64,000 nucleotides of DNA, taken from assembly GCF_012927645.1 (NCBI RefSeq), contig NZ_JABBMT010000003.1, forward strand, positions 124,001 through 188,000, written 5' to 3'. Shown here in pieces: positions 55,513-64,000 of the stretch (within the stretch, counting starts at the first letter, position 1; each line of letters begins with the position of its first letter). The position numbers and the translations under genes are program-made. The stretch comes from Pseudoalteromonas arctica. Its GTDB lineage: Bacteria > Pseudomonadota > Gammaproteobacteria > Enterobacterales > Alteromonadaceae. The notes beneath the pieces were generated by a model that saw only the letters and a list, made by a program, of their open reading frames with translations, was not told where the DNA came from and searched no databases.

Positions 55513-56238
55513 TTAGAACATCCGATCTTCCCCTGCATACAGGCCTGCTTGGATTTTTTCATATAATGCATCCGCTTTTTCTTTCGCTTCTGCAATTTGT
55601 GCTGGCATCAGTTTACGCTCATCTAGTTTACGACTGTGACTGGCATCTAAATTACCATTATACTCAGCAATAGTATTCCATATGTATGACTTCTCTATGT
55701 TTTTCTCGACTCCATGGCCTTCAAAATACATTAGCGCCATATTAAACTGTGCCAGTGTATAATTGTTACCAGCGGCTTTTTCATACCATTTTATAGCTTC
55801 TTTATAGTCTTGTGCAACGCCATCGCCGTTGGCGTACATCACACCTAAGTTAAACTGAGCAGCAGGCAAGTTTTTTGCTGCGGCTTGCTTAAAGAGTGAA
55901 ACTGACATTTGTTTATCAAGTTTAACGCCTTTACCTTCTTGATAAAGTACAGCTAATGCAAACATTGAGTCGACGTGGTGCTTGTTAACACCTTGCTGGT
56001 AAAGCTCAGCTGCTTTGTGGTAGTTGCGCGTTACACCATGGCCACCTTCGTATAGCTGCCCTAGCTCGTAAATTCCTGGTGCAAAGCCTTTTTCTGCTAG
56101 GTAGTTAAACTCTCTAAGTGCATCTTCAAATTGTCCTTCATTGGCTGCGCGGATCCCTTCTTCAAGCCCCGCATGAGCAACACCACAGATGCTAAGTGCA
56201 CCGACCATCAACAATATCTTAAACTTCGGCTGCCACAT
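55513..56238 (-). CDS. Exported Sel1-like repeat protein
   Basis: About 241 residues from the ATG at 56238, preceded by GGAGG at ideal spacing; an upstream frame extension is unsupported. The signal peptide ends GVAHA. Five or so Sel1-like repeats of 36 residues follow (FAPGIYELGQLYEGGHGVTR, DSMFALAVLYQEGKGVKLDK, AAQFNLGVMYANGDGVAQDY, LAQFNMALMYFEGHGVEKN). Such solenoids bind partner proteins in the periplasm or envelope. The partner is unknown and no operon is visible. Confidence 0.87.
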   Translation of the reverse strand: MWQPKFKILLMVGALSICGVAHAGLEEGIRAANEGQFEDALREFNYLAEKGFAPGIYELGQLYEGGHGVTRNYHKAAELYQQGVNKHHVDSMFALAVLYQEGKGVKLDKQMSVSLFKQAAAKNLPAAQFNLGVMYANGDGVAQDYKEAIKWYEKAAGNNYTLAQFNMALMYFEGHGVEKNIEKSYIWNTIAEYNGNLDASHSRKLDERKLMPAQIAEAKEKADALYEKIQAGLYAGEDRMF

Positions 56239-56364
56239 GACAATACCTCCAATTAGCGTGTTACTGTTTAATTTTAGTCCCAACAACCACAATTGCCCAG
56301 CGTCGCACTATAAATGATAAAACTTAGACATAAGATACAGATATTACAGAAAATTTAAAGGAAT

Positions 56365-56389
56365 AAAAAAGCCCCTGTTGGGGCTTTTT
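56365..56389. terminator. Strong terminator-like hairpin in a gene-free region
   Basis: AAAAAAGCCCC, a short loop, then GGGGCTTTTT: a perfect GC stem flanked by A and T tracts, able to terminate on either strand. It lies upstream of the Sel1 gene, which is transcribed away from it, so it does not end any annotated gene. It may close a small RNA read on the minus strand from the gap to its right, or on the plus strand from its left. Confidence 0.75.
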
Positions 56390-56718
56390 GGGTCATATCA
56401 ACCGTCACCGATATGAGCAATGTAGCAAGTGAGTGTGATCTTTTAATTATATTACTTGGGTCGAGTAAGTAATACGCTTGAAGCGTCACTATCTTCATTA
56501 ACAACTTTGTACTAAGGGGGCCCAGCATCCTTACTGGTCGATCTTCCCTAGGGCACTGAGGTCGGTACGTTCAATTCATACAAGAAGCGCAAACGGATTG
56601 TGTTGAGCTATTCAGTGTTGATGCGAACGATTATCACTTGAATATTGCTGTGCGTCAACAACTAAATGATAATTATTTTTATTTGATCGGGTTTATTTTA
56701 ATTTCCTCATTTACATAA
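56390..56718. other. Unexplained gap, higher GC in part; possible small RNA or remnant
   Basis: No confident gene. The part around 56510-56575 is richer in GC than its surroundings (AAGGGGGCCCAGCATCC, GGCACTGAGGTCGGTACG). An ACGCTTGAAGCGT palindrome lies at 56471-56483. A plus-strand stretch of about 52 open codons (AQTDCVELFSVDANDYHL, NIAVRQQLNDNYFYLIGF) ends at 56718 without a start and may be a gene remnant. With the hairpin on the left, a minus-strand RNA is also possible. Confidence 0.35.
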
Positions 56719-56769
56719 TGCACTAAGTTGATTAACGTAGTGTTATAAAAACAGTAAGAAAAATAATAA

Positions 56770-57636
56770 ATGTCGATAAAAAACATATGTTTGAATTATA
56801 AAGCAACAGTAGTTGGTGTATTGTTATTAGCTCTGACTGGGTGCTCCGCTACATTTACCTACAATAATATAGGCTGGTTATCGGCATTTTGGATTGATGA
56901 TTACGTTGATTTATCGAAGCAGCAAAGTAAACAAGCTAAAGATTTAATTAAGCAAAGTCGGGATTGGCATCGTAAGACGCAATTGCCTTTGTATCGACAG
57001 GATCTGTTGGCATTACAAAAGCTACTTAATGAGGATCCTTCAGAGCAAGCATTATTAACGTATTTTCAAGGCTTCAAAGCACATTGGCAATCGTTAGTTA
57101 TGTATGTTAAAGACGATCTTATTGAGCTGGCTGTTGGTTTATCTATGGAACAAAGAGAAGAATTTGTTGCTGCCATTGCAAAGGATATAACGACCGAAAG
57201 TGATGAGTATCATGAACAAACTCCAACACAGCGTGAACAAGATCGTCTTGAGCGTCAGTTAGATACTTATAAACAGTGGCTTGGTAAACTGAGTGAACAA
57301 CAAGTGTTTTTGATCACCCAGACGAACAGCGAATTCCAAGCAACATTTTTATTATGGCAAGCTTACAAGCAAACTCGGCTGAACAAACTCAAACAGCTCT
57401 TTTTTGATAGCCAACTTAGCCGAGATGAGCTGATTAACCAATTATCAACTGTCATTACTAAGCGAGAGGTGTTTATGAGTGACGAATTAATTCGCTTAGA
57501 TGCCGAAAATTCAAAGCGCTATGCGCGTTTACTTGTGAGTTTAAGAGCGACGTTGACAGCAAAACAGCGCCAGCATGCTAATGCTGAGTTCTCCGATATG
57601 TTAAAAGATATAGAACAATTAATTAATGATGAGTAG
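56770..57636 (+). CDS. DUF6279-like lipoprotein
   Basis: A 288-residue lipoprotein with a lipobox (LLLALTGCSA, Cys25). The mature part is almost entirely alpha-helical and charged: NNIGWLSAFWIDDYVDLSKQ, then repeated Q/K/R-rich helices with long coiled-coil potential (TQREQDRLERQLDTYKQWL). YNN-x-(3)-L-x-(3)-W-x-D-DYxDL at the start of the mature chain is characteristic of the DUF6279 family common in gammaproteobacteria. Located in the inner or outer membrane, function unknown. Confidence 0.82.
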   Translation: MSIKNICLNYKATVVGVLLLALTGCSATFTYNNIGWLSAFWIDDYVDLSKQQSKQAKDLIKQSRDWHRKTQLPLYRQDLLALQKLLNEDPSEQALLTYFQGFKAHWQSLVMYVKDDLIELAVGLSMEQREEFVAAIAKDITTESDEYHEQTPTQREQDRLERQLDTYKQWLGKLSEQQVFLITQTNSEFQATFLLWQAYKQTRLNKLKQLFFDSQLSRDELINQLSTVITKREVFMSDELIRLDAENSKRYARLLVSLRATLTAKQRQHANAEFSDMLKDIEQLINDE

Positions 57637-57822
57637 GCTGTTAGTTACTAAGATCTTAATTTTAAAAATTTTTTATAAAAATGAATATATCAAAAACAAA
57701 TAGGGCTTGTACTCTTTCAAGTAACCGTTAGGCCGACTTTTTTCGTTCGAATTAAAATTAATCAATGGATATTACAGCCTTAGATAGCGCACAAGTATTA
57801 CGTGAAAATTAGCCATGTTTAA

Positions 57823-58446
57823 TTATTCGTGACTAAGCACGCTTAGGGTGGTCGCTACTTGTTGATTAATATTCTGCCAGCTTTGCTCTAAACTTTCGAC
57901 AAGCCCCTCGTAATCATCACCGATTAAAGGATTAACTTCACTAAAATAATGAATTGCTTTTAAAGAGCGGCCATTTTCAAATGACGTATAATACAGACGC
58001 CATAAACCGGAAATATCCGCATTACCTTGGTTATCACCATTGAAATGATGCAGTTCATATTCTAATTCATAATAACTTTGCTGATCTTTATCTGTTATGA
58101 CAGGTAGTCCTTTGATCACCATCCAGTTACCAAGCTCGGTAAATAATGTTTGATGGGCGCTTGCTGTTAGCATTTGATCTGGCGCTTCACTCCATAAGTG
58201 ATAATTAGCGGCGTTAACTTGGTTGTTGTCCATTTTCATAGCAATACCACGGTTATTTAGTGCGCCTCGTAATGATACGGTACTAACGCGTAATTGCGCT
58301 GCAGTATCTGTGCTTTTACGTTGCATTGGTTTTATGCTTTGCTCAAACTGATAATATTTAACGGGTGCATTAAGCGATTGACTACACCCAGATAAGAATA
58401 GCACTGCGATAACAGCAAAATATTGTAGTTGTAAAAGCGTGCGCAT
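57823..58446 (-). CDS. pqiC: PqiC-like outer-membrane lipoprotein
   Basis: A 207-residue lipoprotein with a lipobox (VLFLSGCSQ). ABC-type auxiliary domain features are seen (APVKYYQFEQSIK, then LRVSTVSLRGALNNRGIAM, YHLWSEAPDQMLTASAHQTL). It corresponds to PqiC (YmbA), which docks the PqiB tube to the outer membrane in lipid transport. Its start overlaps the pqiB stop by one base, completing a pqiABC operon. Confidence 0.9.
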   Translation of the reverse strand: MRTLLQLQYFAVIAVLFLSGCSQSLNAPVKYYQFEQSIKPMQRKSTDTAAQLRVSTVSLRGALNNRGIAMKMDNNQVNAANYHLWSEAPDQMLTASAHQTLFTELGNWMVIKGLPVITDKDQQSYYELEYELHHFNGDNQGNADISGLWRLYYTSFENGRSLKAIHYFSEVNPLIGDDYEGLVESLEQSWQNINQQVATTLSVLSHE

Positions 58447-60101
58447 TATTGTTTCCTCGGCGTTGGATCGGCAGGCAATGATTTATCAAAAATAAACATA
58501 TTTGGTTGTTCATTTAAGCCACGAGAGAGTGGCTGTAGCTCTTCACTTAAACGCTTAAACTCTGAGAGCGTTTGTTGTAATTGTTGATGGAATGAGGAAC
58601 CTTGTTGATAACTGGCCATGGTTTTTTCAAACTGTTTCATGGTGACATCAAATTGCTGCATACTTTTTGTCATTTCAGCAAAATTACGGTTAATATCACC
58701 GGGCAAATTTTGGGTATCTTGTTTACTCAACAATGTACGCATTTCATTCGCCAGCGCTTGGTAATCAGCAAATGCAGAATCAATTTGCGCTAAGCTGTCT
58801 TCAATTTTTAAATTGTTTACTTTATTTAATACGTCTGATACTTGATCTGCTAAAACGGTAATGCCACTGGAAACACTCGGGAATACTTGATATTGAGACA
58901 GAGTTTCTAACTTCGCAGCTGGGGCATCGTGGTAGATATCAAAATCGACATACACAGCGCCAGTAAGCAAATTGCCTGATTTTAAAGAAGCGCGCATGCC
59001 ATTTTTTATCCAACCATTAATACTGCTTTGCCAAAACTCTTTGGCTGAGGCATTGTCGTGGTAAATGCGGCCATACTCTATTTTTATCAAAGCTGGCACT
59101 GCAGTATTGTCAGTTTTAAAGTGAACGGGTTTGCCATCGATGATCACAAAGGCGGGGGCTTCTACAACAGTACCTACGCGTATACCACGATATTCAACCG
59201 GTGCGCCGGCACGTAAACCTCTAATAGATTGCTCAAACTCAATGAGGTAATAATCAAAATTATAAAAACGTTCCTCAAGAGCATCTTTGTAACTATTACT
59301 AAGTGAAAAGCTGTGGCCTTCCTGGGCAAAATCACCTGGCGATTGTTGCTCAGGCAAACCAACCGAGATCCCTCCTTTTAATAATCTGCTTAATGAACCT
59401 GTTTTTACATTAATGCCATCGGCAGATAAATCAATTTCAACACCCGCATTAACCCAGAAAATAGAATTTAAAGTGATCAGATTTTGATAAGGTTCGTTGA
59501 TGAAAATACCGTACTTCATTGCTTGATTCTTCCAATCAAAAGTCGCGGTTTCAACCTGACCAATTTTATAATTTTTAAAAAATATACCGGTGCCGACATC
59601 CATAACCTCAGCATCATAACTGAGTAATGAAAAGCGACCACCTTTGACATCTTTATCAATCAGCGCAGGCTCTTCTTGTAATTTAAAATGTTCTTTTGTT
59701 TTGCTACTTTCACCTGGCGAAAACTCTAAATACACACCAGAAAGTAAAGTACTCATACCGCTGATGCCTGTTTCATCAATACGCGGTTTTACTACCCATA
59801 TAGTGGCATCTTCGGTGAGTAAGCCATCATAATGTTTATCAATTTGCGCACGAGCAACGACACTGTTTTTAGTCTCAGAGAGGCGAATATGATCGATTTG
59901 GCCTATTTTCACGCTGCGTACTTTAATTTCCGTCTTTCCTGCCACAATGCCTTCAGCATGAGGCATTGAAATATATATCGTCGCGCCTTTATTTGCTTGG
60001 TATTGGTAAAGCATCCACACACCAATGAGCAAAGCTATAACGGGGATGATCCAAATCGCAGAAATAATGGGTTCTTGTTTTATATTAGCCGTTTCACTCA
60101 T
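58446..60101 (-). CDS. pqiB: PqiB MCE-domain lipid transport protein
   Basis: 551 residues: an N-terminal TM (PIISAIWIIPVIALLIGVWM) and three MCE/MlaD domains (GIVAGKTEIKVRSVKIGQI, GIFFKNYKIGQVETATFDW, GAPVEYRGIRVGTVVEAPAF). A long C-terminal coiled coil follows (QQFDVTMKQFEKTMASYQQ). In E. coli PqiB forms a hexameric tube spanning the periplasm for phospholipid movement, and the operon responds to membrane stress. It sits nine bases after pqiA. Length and domain number are normal. Confidence 0.93.
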   Translation of the reverse strand: MSETANIKQEPIISAIWIIPVIALLIGVWMLYQYQANKGATIYISMPHAEGIVAGKTEIKVRSVKIGQIDHIRLSETKNSVVARAQIDKHYDGLLTEDATIWVVKPRIDETGISGMSTLLSGVYLEFSPGESSKTKEHFKLQEEPALIDKDVKGGRFSLLSYDAEVMDVGTGIFFKNYKIGQVETATFDWKNQAMKYGIFINEPYQNLITLNSIFWVNAGVEIDLSADGINVKTGSLSRLLKGGISVGLPEQQSPGDFAQEGHSFSLSNSYKDALEERFYNFDYYLIEFEQSIRGLRAGAPVEYRGIRVGTVVEAPAFVIIDGKPVHFKTDNTAVPALIKIEYGRIYHDNASAKEFWQSSINGWIKNGMRASLKSGNLLTGAVYVDFDIYHDAPAAKLETLSQYQVFPSVSSGITVLADQVSDVLNKVNNLKIEDSLAQIDSAFADYQALANEMRTLLSKQDTQNLPGDINRNFAEMTKSMQQFDVTMKQFEKTMASYQQGSSFHQQLQQTLSEFKRLSEELQPLSRGLNEQPNMFIFDKSLPADPTPRKQ

Positions 60102-60110
60102 GCTGCTTCT

Positions 60111-61370
60111 CTAATTTATGGTCTTTTTATCATTGCTTGGCGGATCCCATAATAGCCGAGGATCAAACGCGTGTGCTGCCAACATTTGGCAAATCACCAT
60201 GATAGTAAAAAATACAGTGCCTAAGCCAGGCGTTACTGACATTAAGTTTCCTAATTGTACTAAGGCTACTAGAATTGCGACAACAAATACATCGATCATG
60301 GACCATTTACCAATAAATTCAGTTAATTGATAAACTCTTGTATAGCCCTTTGTTTGGCTATTAGCAGGTCTACTCACCAAAAAGCATAAAAACGTTAAGA
60401 TGAGCGCTTTTGCAAGCGGCACTACTACACTAGCTAAAAAAATAATTAATGCTATAGGGTATGAACCTGCTTGCCACAGTGTTATCACTCCACCAATTAA
60501 TGTTGAGGGGGATTCATCGCCTAAACTAGTGGTATACATTATTGGTAATAGGTTTGCGGGAATATAACAGGCAATTGAAGTTATTAACCATGCCGTTGCT
60601 TTTTGTACGCTGTGGGGGTTTCTGATATGGGTTTTGCTATTACAGCGAGAACAGTATTGGCTATCACTAAGTTGATGGCAGACATGACAGGCACGAATGT
60701 TACTATCTATGGCACGATAAGAAAGTTTTGCTGCTGCAATCCCAACCTGAGGTTGTACTTGCTCCCATAATCGAGCACGATTTAAGTGTGCTAATGAGCC
60801 AATATATAAGATTACAAACGCGGTATAGGCCCAAAAACTAACGCCAAAGTTGACTTCCGCGAGTGACATTATTTTCACCATGCTGACCAAAACGCCGATT
60901 AAAAATATTTCTGACATGATCCATGGTTCCAACGCTAAGGTGAACTTGAGTAAGCGCCTGGCAATCGTTTGTGGAAGTACTTTAAGTAAGCCTAAATGCA
61001 ATGGGATCAAGGTGGTGAGTAATGCCATCGGTAAACCAATAATACTAACATCAATAAAAATGGCTAATAAATCGCTGTCGTAATTAAACAAAATACGAGC
61101 AGCATCGGGCAAGGTAATCGTTTGTGTAATACCATTACTACTAAATGAGATAAATGGATAAAACATACTGCTTAACAGCATTAACAAGGCACTGATACTG
61201 AGTGCAACAACTCGGCTGTCGTAATTTATATTTGCTGCACAAAGCTTACTGTGACAATGTGGACAAACAGCCATTTGTTTTGCCACTACATGTGGAATAT
61301 CAATAATATGGTCACAATGAGGACAGGCAGTTTGCAAAATCAATAACCACGTAGAAGTATTTAAGAGCAA
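60111..61370 (-). CDS. pqiA: PqiA integral membrane protein
   Basis: About 419 residues with two repeated modules, each a zinc-ribbon-like Cys cluster followed by four TM helices: ACPHCDHIIDIPHVVAKQMA then CPHCHSKLC at the N terminus, and ACHVCHQLSDSQYCSRC in the middle. This duplicated paraquat-inducible A architecture is typical. It is the inner-membrane partner of PqiB. No ATG is present at the N terminus; a TTG at 61370 or a later TTG just before QTACPHC is the likely start, so the first residues are uncertain. Confidence 0.9.
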   Translation of the reverse strand: MLLNTSTWLLILQTACPHCDHIIDIPHVVAKQMAVCPHCHSKLCAANINYDSRVVALSISALLMLLSSMFYPFISFSSNGITQTITLPDAARILFNYDSDLLAIFIDVSIIGLPMALLTTLIPLHLGLLKVLPQTIARRLLKFTLALEPWIMSEIFLIGVLVSMVKIMSLAEVNFGVSFWAYTAFVILYIGSLAHLNRARLWEQVQPQVGIAAAKLSYRAIDSNIRACHVCHQLSDSQYCSRCNSKTHIRNPHSVQKATAWLITSIACYIPANLLPIMYTTSLGDESPSTLIGGVITLWQAGSYPIALIIFLASVVVPLAKALILTFLCFLVSRPANSQTKGYTRVYQLTEFIGKWSMIDVFVVAILVALVQLGNLMSVTPGLGTVFFTIMVICQMLAAHAFDPRLLWDPPSNDKKTIN

Positions 61371-61582
61371 GTTTGCATCAATTAACGGTTAAATACAAAT
61401 GCGTAAATTGTTTATTGAGTCATTATGATATTTCTATTTATTCGTGACTTTATAACCCAGAAAACTTATCTGACTAGATTGTGAAATGGCCTCTAACGAT
61501 GCAAAAAAACAACAATTCGCACATTAATTAGGGGTATTTGCAAAATAAATTACAAAAAAGCACTTTTTTTTCATTTTTACAG

Positions 61583-61610
61583 TTGAATTAAGTTTGTGGC
61601 ATCCCTATTT
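61583..61610 (+). promoter_or_regulatory. Sigma-32-like heat-shock promoter of dnaK
   Basis: TTGAAT, a spacer of about 14 bases, then CCCTATTT matches the RpoH consensus (CTTGAAA, N11-15, CCCCATNT) apart from single mismatches. It lies about 50 bases upstream of dnaK, which is expected to be under heat-shock control. Confidence 0.65.
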
Positions 61611-61656
61611 ACTAGTCATCGAACGTATTAATGAATTTTGAAGTTGGAGATATTTC

Positions 61657-63576
61657 ATGGGTAAAATTATCGGAATTGACTTAGGTACTACTAACTCTTG
61701 TGTTGCAGTACTTGATGGTGGCAAAGCACGTGTTATTGAAAACGCGGAAGGCGATCGTACCACTCCGTCTATTATAGCTTACACGCAAGACGGAGAAACT
61801 CTAGTAGGTCAGTCTGCTAAACGTCAAGCGGTTACTAACCCGACAAACACATTATTTGCAATTAAGCGTTTAATTGGTCGTCGTTTTGAAGACGAAGAAG
61901 TACAACGTGATATCAGCATCATGCCATTTAAAATTATCAAAGCTGATAATGGTGATGCCTGGGTTGAAGCGGGCGGCGAAAAACGCGCTGCACCACAAAT
62001 TTCAGCTGAAGTTTTGAAAAAAATGAAAAAAACAGCCGAAGACTTTTTAGGTGAAGCTGTAACAGAAGCGGTTATCACTGTGCCTGCTTACTTTAACGAT
62101 TCACAACGTCAAGCTACTAAAGATGCCGGTCGTATCGCGGGTCTTGAAGTTAAACGTATCATCAATGAGCCAACGGCTGCTGCCCTTGCTTATGGCATGG
62201 ACAAAAACAAAGGCGAAAACGTTGTTGCAGTATATGACTTAGGTGGTGGTACGTTTGATTTATCAATCATTGAAATTGATGAAGTTGAAGGTGAGCACAC
62301 ATTTGAAGTACTTGCTACAAATGGTGATACTCACTTAGGTGGTGAAGATTTTGATAACCGTGTAATCAACTATTTAGTTGCTGAATTCAAAAAAGATCAA
62401 GGTTTAGACTTAAAAGCTGATCCACTTGCAATGCAACGTGTTAAAGAAGCGGCTGAAAAAGCAAAAATTGAATTATCATCTGCACAATCTACAGAAGTAA
62501 ATCTTCCGTACGTAACTGCTGATGCAACGGGTCCTAAGCATATGAACGTGAAACTAACACGCGCTAAGCTTGAGTCACTAGTTGAAGATTTAGTAATGAA
62601 CTCACTAGAGCCATTAAAACGTGCCCTTGCTGATGCTGATTTATCAGTAAGCGACATTGACGACATCATCCTTGTTGGTGGTCAAACACGTATGCCTTTA
62701 GTACAAAAAACAGTTGCTGATTTCTTTGGTAAAGAGCCACGTAAAGACGTTAACCCTGATGAAGCAGTAGCCGTAGGTGCAGCGATTCAAGGCGGTGTAC
62801 TTGCAGGCGACGTGAAAGACGTACTATTACTAGACGTATCACCATTATCTCTAGGTATTGAGACTATGGGTTCAGTAATGACGGCACTGATTGAGAAAAA
62901 CACCACGATTCCTACTAAGAAATCGCAAACATTCTCAACAGCAGAAGATAACCAAGCTGCGGTAACCATTCATGTGCTACAAGGTGAACGTAAACGTGCA
63001 AGCGATAACAAATCTCTAGGTCAATTTAACCTAGAAGGTATCCGTCCTGCACAGCGCGGTACGCCACAAATCGAAGTAACGTTTGATGTAGATGCCGATG
63101 GTATCTTACATGTATCTGCTAAAGATAAAGACACAGGTAAAGAGCAAAAAATCACCATTCAAGCGTCTTCAGGTCTAAGTGATGAAGAAGTTGAAAAAAT
63201 GGTTCGCGATGCAGAAGCACATGCTGAAGACGATAAAAAGTTTGAAGAGTTAGTAGCTGCACGCAACCAAGCTGACGCACTTGTTCACGGTACACGTAAA
63301 CAAATTGAAGAAGCGGGTGAAGCATTACCAAGCGAAGATAAAGAAGCGATTGAAGCGGCTGTTGTTGAGCTAGAAGCAGCTATCAAGAGTGACAACAAAG
63401 ACGAGATTGAAGCAAAAACTCAAGCGCTTGCTGAAAAGTCACAAAAGTTAATGGAAATTGCACAAGCTAAAGCACAACAAGCTGGCGGCGACGCTGGTGA
63501 GCAACCACAACAGTCAGCTAAGCAAGATGACGACGTAGTGGATGCTGAGTTTGAAGAAGTGAAAGACGACAAGTAA
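61657..63576 (+). CDS. dnaK: Molecular chaperone DnaK (Hsp70)
   Basis: 639 residues with complete Hsp70 signatures: [26 protein letters not shown], the phosphate and hinge segments, [12 protein letters not shown], and the linker [16 protein letters not shown]. The C-terminal lid is acidic and ends EFEEVKDDK. It folds and refolds proteins with DnaJ and GrpE. GGAG-type sequence (GTTGGAGA) precedes the ATG. Codon use is strongly biased as in highly expressed genes, unlike the array region. The dnaJ gene follows after 186 bases containing hairpins. Confidence 0.98.
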   Translation: MGKIIGIDLGTTNSCVAVLDGGKARVIENAEGDRTTPSIIAYTQDGETLVGQSAKRQAVTNPTNTLFAIKRLIGRRFEDEEVQRDISIMPFKIIKADNGDAWVEAGGEKRAAPQISAEVLKKMKKTAEDFLGEAVTEAVITVPAYFNDSQRQATKDAGRIAGLEVKRIINEPTAAALAYGMDKNKGENVVAVYDLGGGTFDLSIIEIDEVEGEHTFEVLATNGDTHLGGEDFDNRVINYLVAEFKKDQGLDLKADPLAMQRVKEAAEKAKIELSSAQSTEVNLPYVTADATGPKHMNVKLTRAKLESLVEDLVMNSLEPLKRALADADLSVSDIDDIILVGGQTRMPLVQKTVADFFGKEPRKDVNPDEAVAVGAAIQGGVLAGDVKDVLLLDVSPLSLGIETMGSVMTALIEKNTTIPTKKSQTFSTAEDNQAAVTIHVLQGERKRASDNKSLGQFNLEGIRPAQRGTPQIEVTFDVDADGILHVSAKDKDTGKEQKITIQASSGLSDEEVEKMVRDAEAHAEDDKKFEELVAARNQADALVHGTRKQIEEAGEALPSEDKEAIEAAVVELEAAIKSDNKDEIEAKTQALAEKSQKLMEIAQAKAQQAGGDAGEQPQQSAKQDDDVVDAEFEEVKDDK

Positions 63577-63646
63577 TTGTTGCCAGCGCTTCACTAACTG
63601 AAAACACGATGACTGATATCGTAATTTAAGTTAGGATGAACAACTT

Positions 63647-63678
63647 AGGCGCGCAGGCTATAGCTTGACGCGCCTTTT
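63647..63678 (+). terminator. Hairpin between dnaK and dnaJ (terminator or attenuator)
   Basis: Stem AGGCGCG / CGCGCCT with an inner region that may also pair (GGCTATAGCTTG), followed by TTTT. It could partly terminate after dnaK, lowering dnaJ relative to dnaK, a common arrangement in this operon. Confidence 0.7.
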
Positions 63679-63693
63679 GCATGTAAATTAGAT

Positions 63694-63714
63694 GATAAAT
63701 CGATACGATTTATC
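63694..63714 (+). other. Second inverted repeat in dnaK-dnaJ spacer
   Basis: GATAAATCG ATA CGATTTATC is a perfect nine-base inverted repeat, followed shortly by GCAGCA / TGCTGC. These could be mRNA-processing or stabilising structures ahead of dnaJ. No T tract follows. Confidence 0.5.
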
Positions 63715-63762
63715 GATTTATCCGCAGCAATGCTGCAGTAAGAAAAGAGTAGTGTGATAGAT

Positions 63763-64000
63763 ATGTCAAAACGCGATTATTATGAAGTCCTTGGAGTGGC
63801 AAAAGACGCCAGCGAAAGAGACGTTAAAAAAGCGTATAAGCGCTTAGCGATGAAATATCATCCAGATCGTACCGCAGGCGATAAAGATCTTGAAACTAAA
63901 TTCAAGGAAGTAAAAGAAGCTTACGAGATCCTCACCGACAGTCAAAAGCGTCAAATGTATGATCAATACGGCCATGCTGCGTTTGAACAAGGCGGTGGCG
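63763..64000 (+). CDS. dnaJ: Co-chaperone DnaJ, 5' part
   Basis: The first 79 codons are present and the gene runs off the window. The J domain is complete: [20 protein letters not shown], the HPD motif in [12 protein letters not shown], then [20 protein letters not shown] and the start of the Gly-rich linker. The J domain stimulates DnaK ATPase and delivers clients. The ATG follows a GTGATAG context with a weak ribosome site, consistent with lower expression than dnaK. Confidence 0.97.
   Translation, partial: MSKRDYYEVLGVAKDASERDVKKAYKRLAMKYHPDRTAGDKDLETKFKEVKEAYEILTDSQKRQMYDQYGHAAFEQGGG

Noticed and set aside
56510..56580. GC-rich core compared mentally with 4.5S, 6S, tmRNA and RNase P RNA.
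   Set aside because: None of the conserved landmarks of those RNAs could be found on either strand; left as unidentified.
61824..62969. Minus-strand frames inside dnaK.
   Set aside because: Shadows caused by the strong codon bias of dnaK.

Overview
The window reads as a chromosomal segment of a low-GC marine gammaproteobacterium, most likely Alteromonadales and close to Pseudoalteromonas. This is inferred from the AT-rich coding style, the many c-di-GMP and two-component proteins, TonB and RND systems, pqiABC, rlmF, an orfX-sodA pair and dnaK-dnaJ. No rRNA, tRNA, integrase, transposase gene or CRISPR array was seen.

Layout. 1-9.4 kb: a decayed GAF-domain signalling gene, a CDF metal exporter, a hybrid histidine kinase, and a 1512-residue sensor with beta-propeller, PAS, GGDEF and EAL domains. 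9.5-15.6 kb: iron handling, with an isochorismatase-like hydrolase, Bfd, two complementary bacterioferritin subunits, a TonB-dependent receptor with a palindromic Fur-like site, and a PepSY membrane protein. 15.8-21.9 kb: a czcCBA-type heavy-metal efflux operon led by a small His/Cys-rich exported protein. 22-36 kb: housekeeping genes: a GNAT acetyltransferase, orfX-sodA, the DNA alkylation repair pair ada/alkA fusion plus ogt, tdk, rlmF, an M17 peptidase, a KAS III, an amidohydrolase and a RegB/RegA-like pair whose kinase carries an in-frame stop.

36.3-53.4 kb is the accessory region. Two exported Ig/FN3/propeller proteins lead into a giant SpvB/FG-GAP/RHS polymorphic toxin. The toxin reading frame is split by a one-base offset at a U UUU UUG slippery sequence inside a DUF4214-like domain. 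A variable RHS C-terminal tip is followed at once by a candidate immunity gene. After this comes about 5 kb of AT-rich DNA with a tandem array of small exported proteins of about 100 residues. They share a layout (signal peptide, beta strands, one central Cys, a helix, 'k.V.i', a late Cys) but little sequence. The array has three decaying near-identical copies, seven or eight intact divergent members and three fragments, and is punctuated by copies of a short motif starting AATAGGGTCAGGTC. I consider this RHS-linked array the most novel thing in the window.

53.5-64 kb returns to core genes: a small membrane protein, a coniferyl-aldehyde-type dehydrogenase, a Sel1-repeat protein, an unexplained 500-base gap with a terminator-like hairpin, a DUF6279-type lipoprotein, pqiABC, then dnaK with a sigma-32-like promoter and the 5' end of dnaJ.

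Three separate gene breaks (near 260, 30367 and 40869) fall on runs of exactly six A/T where seven would restore the frame. Homopolymer miscounts should therefore be excluded before those genes are called pseudogenes.
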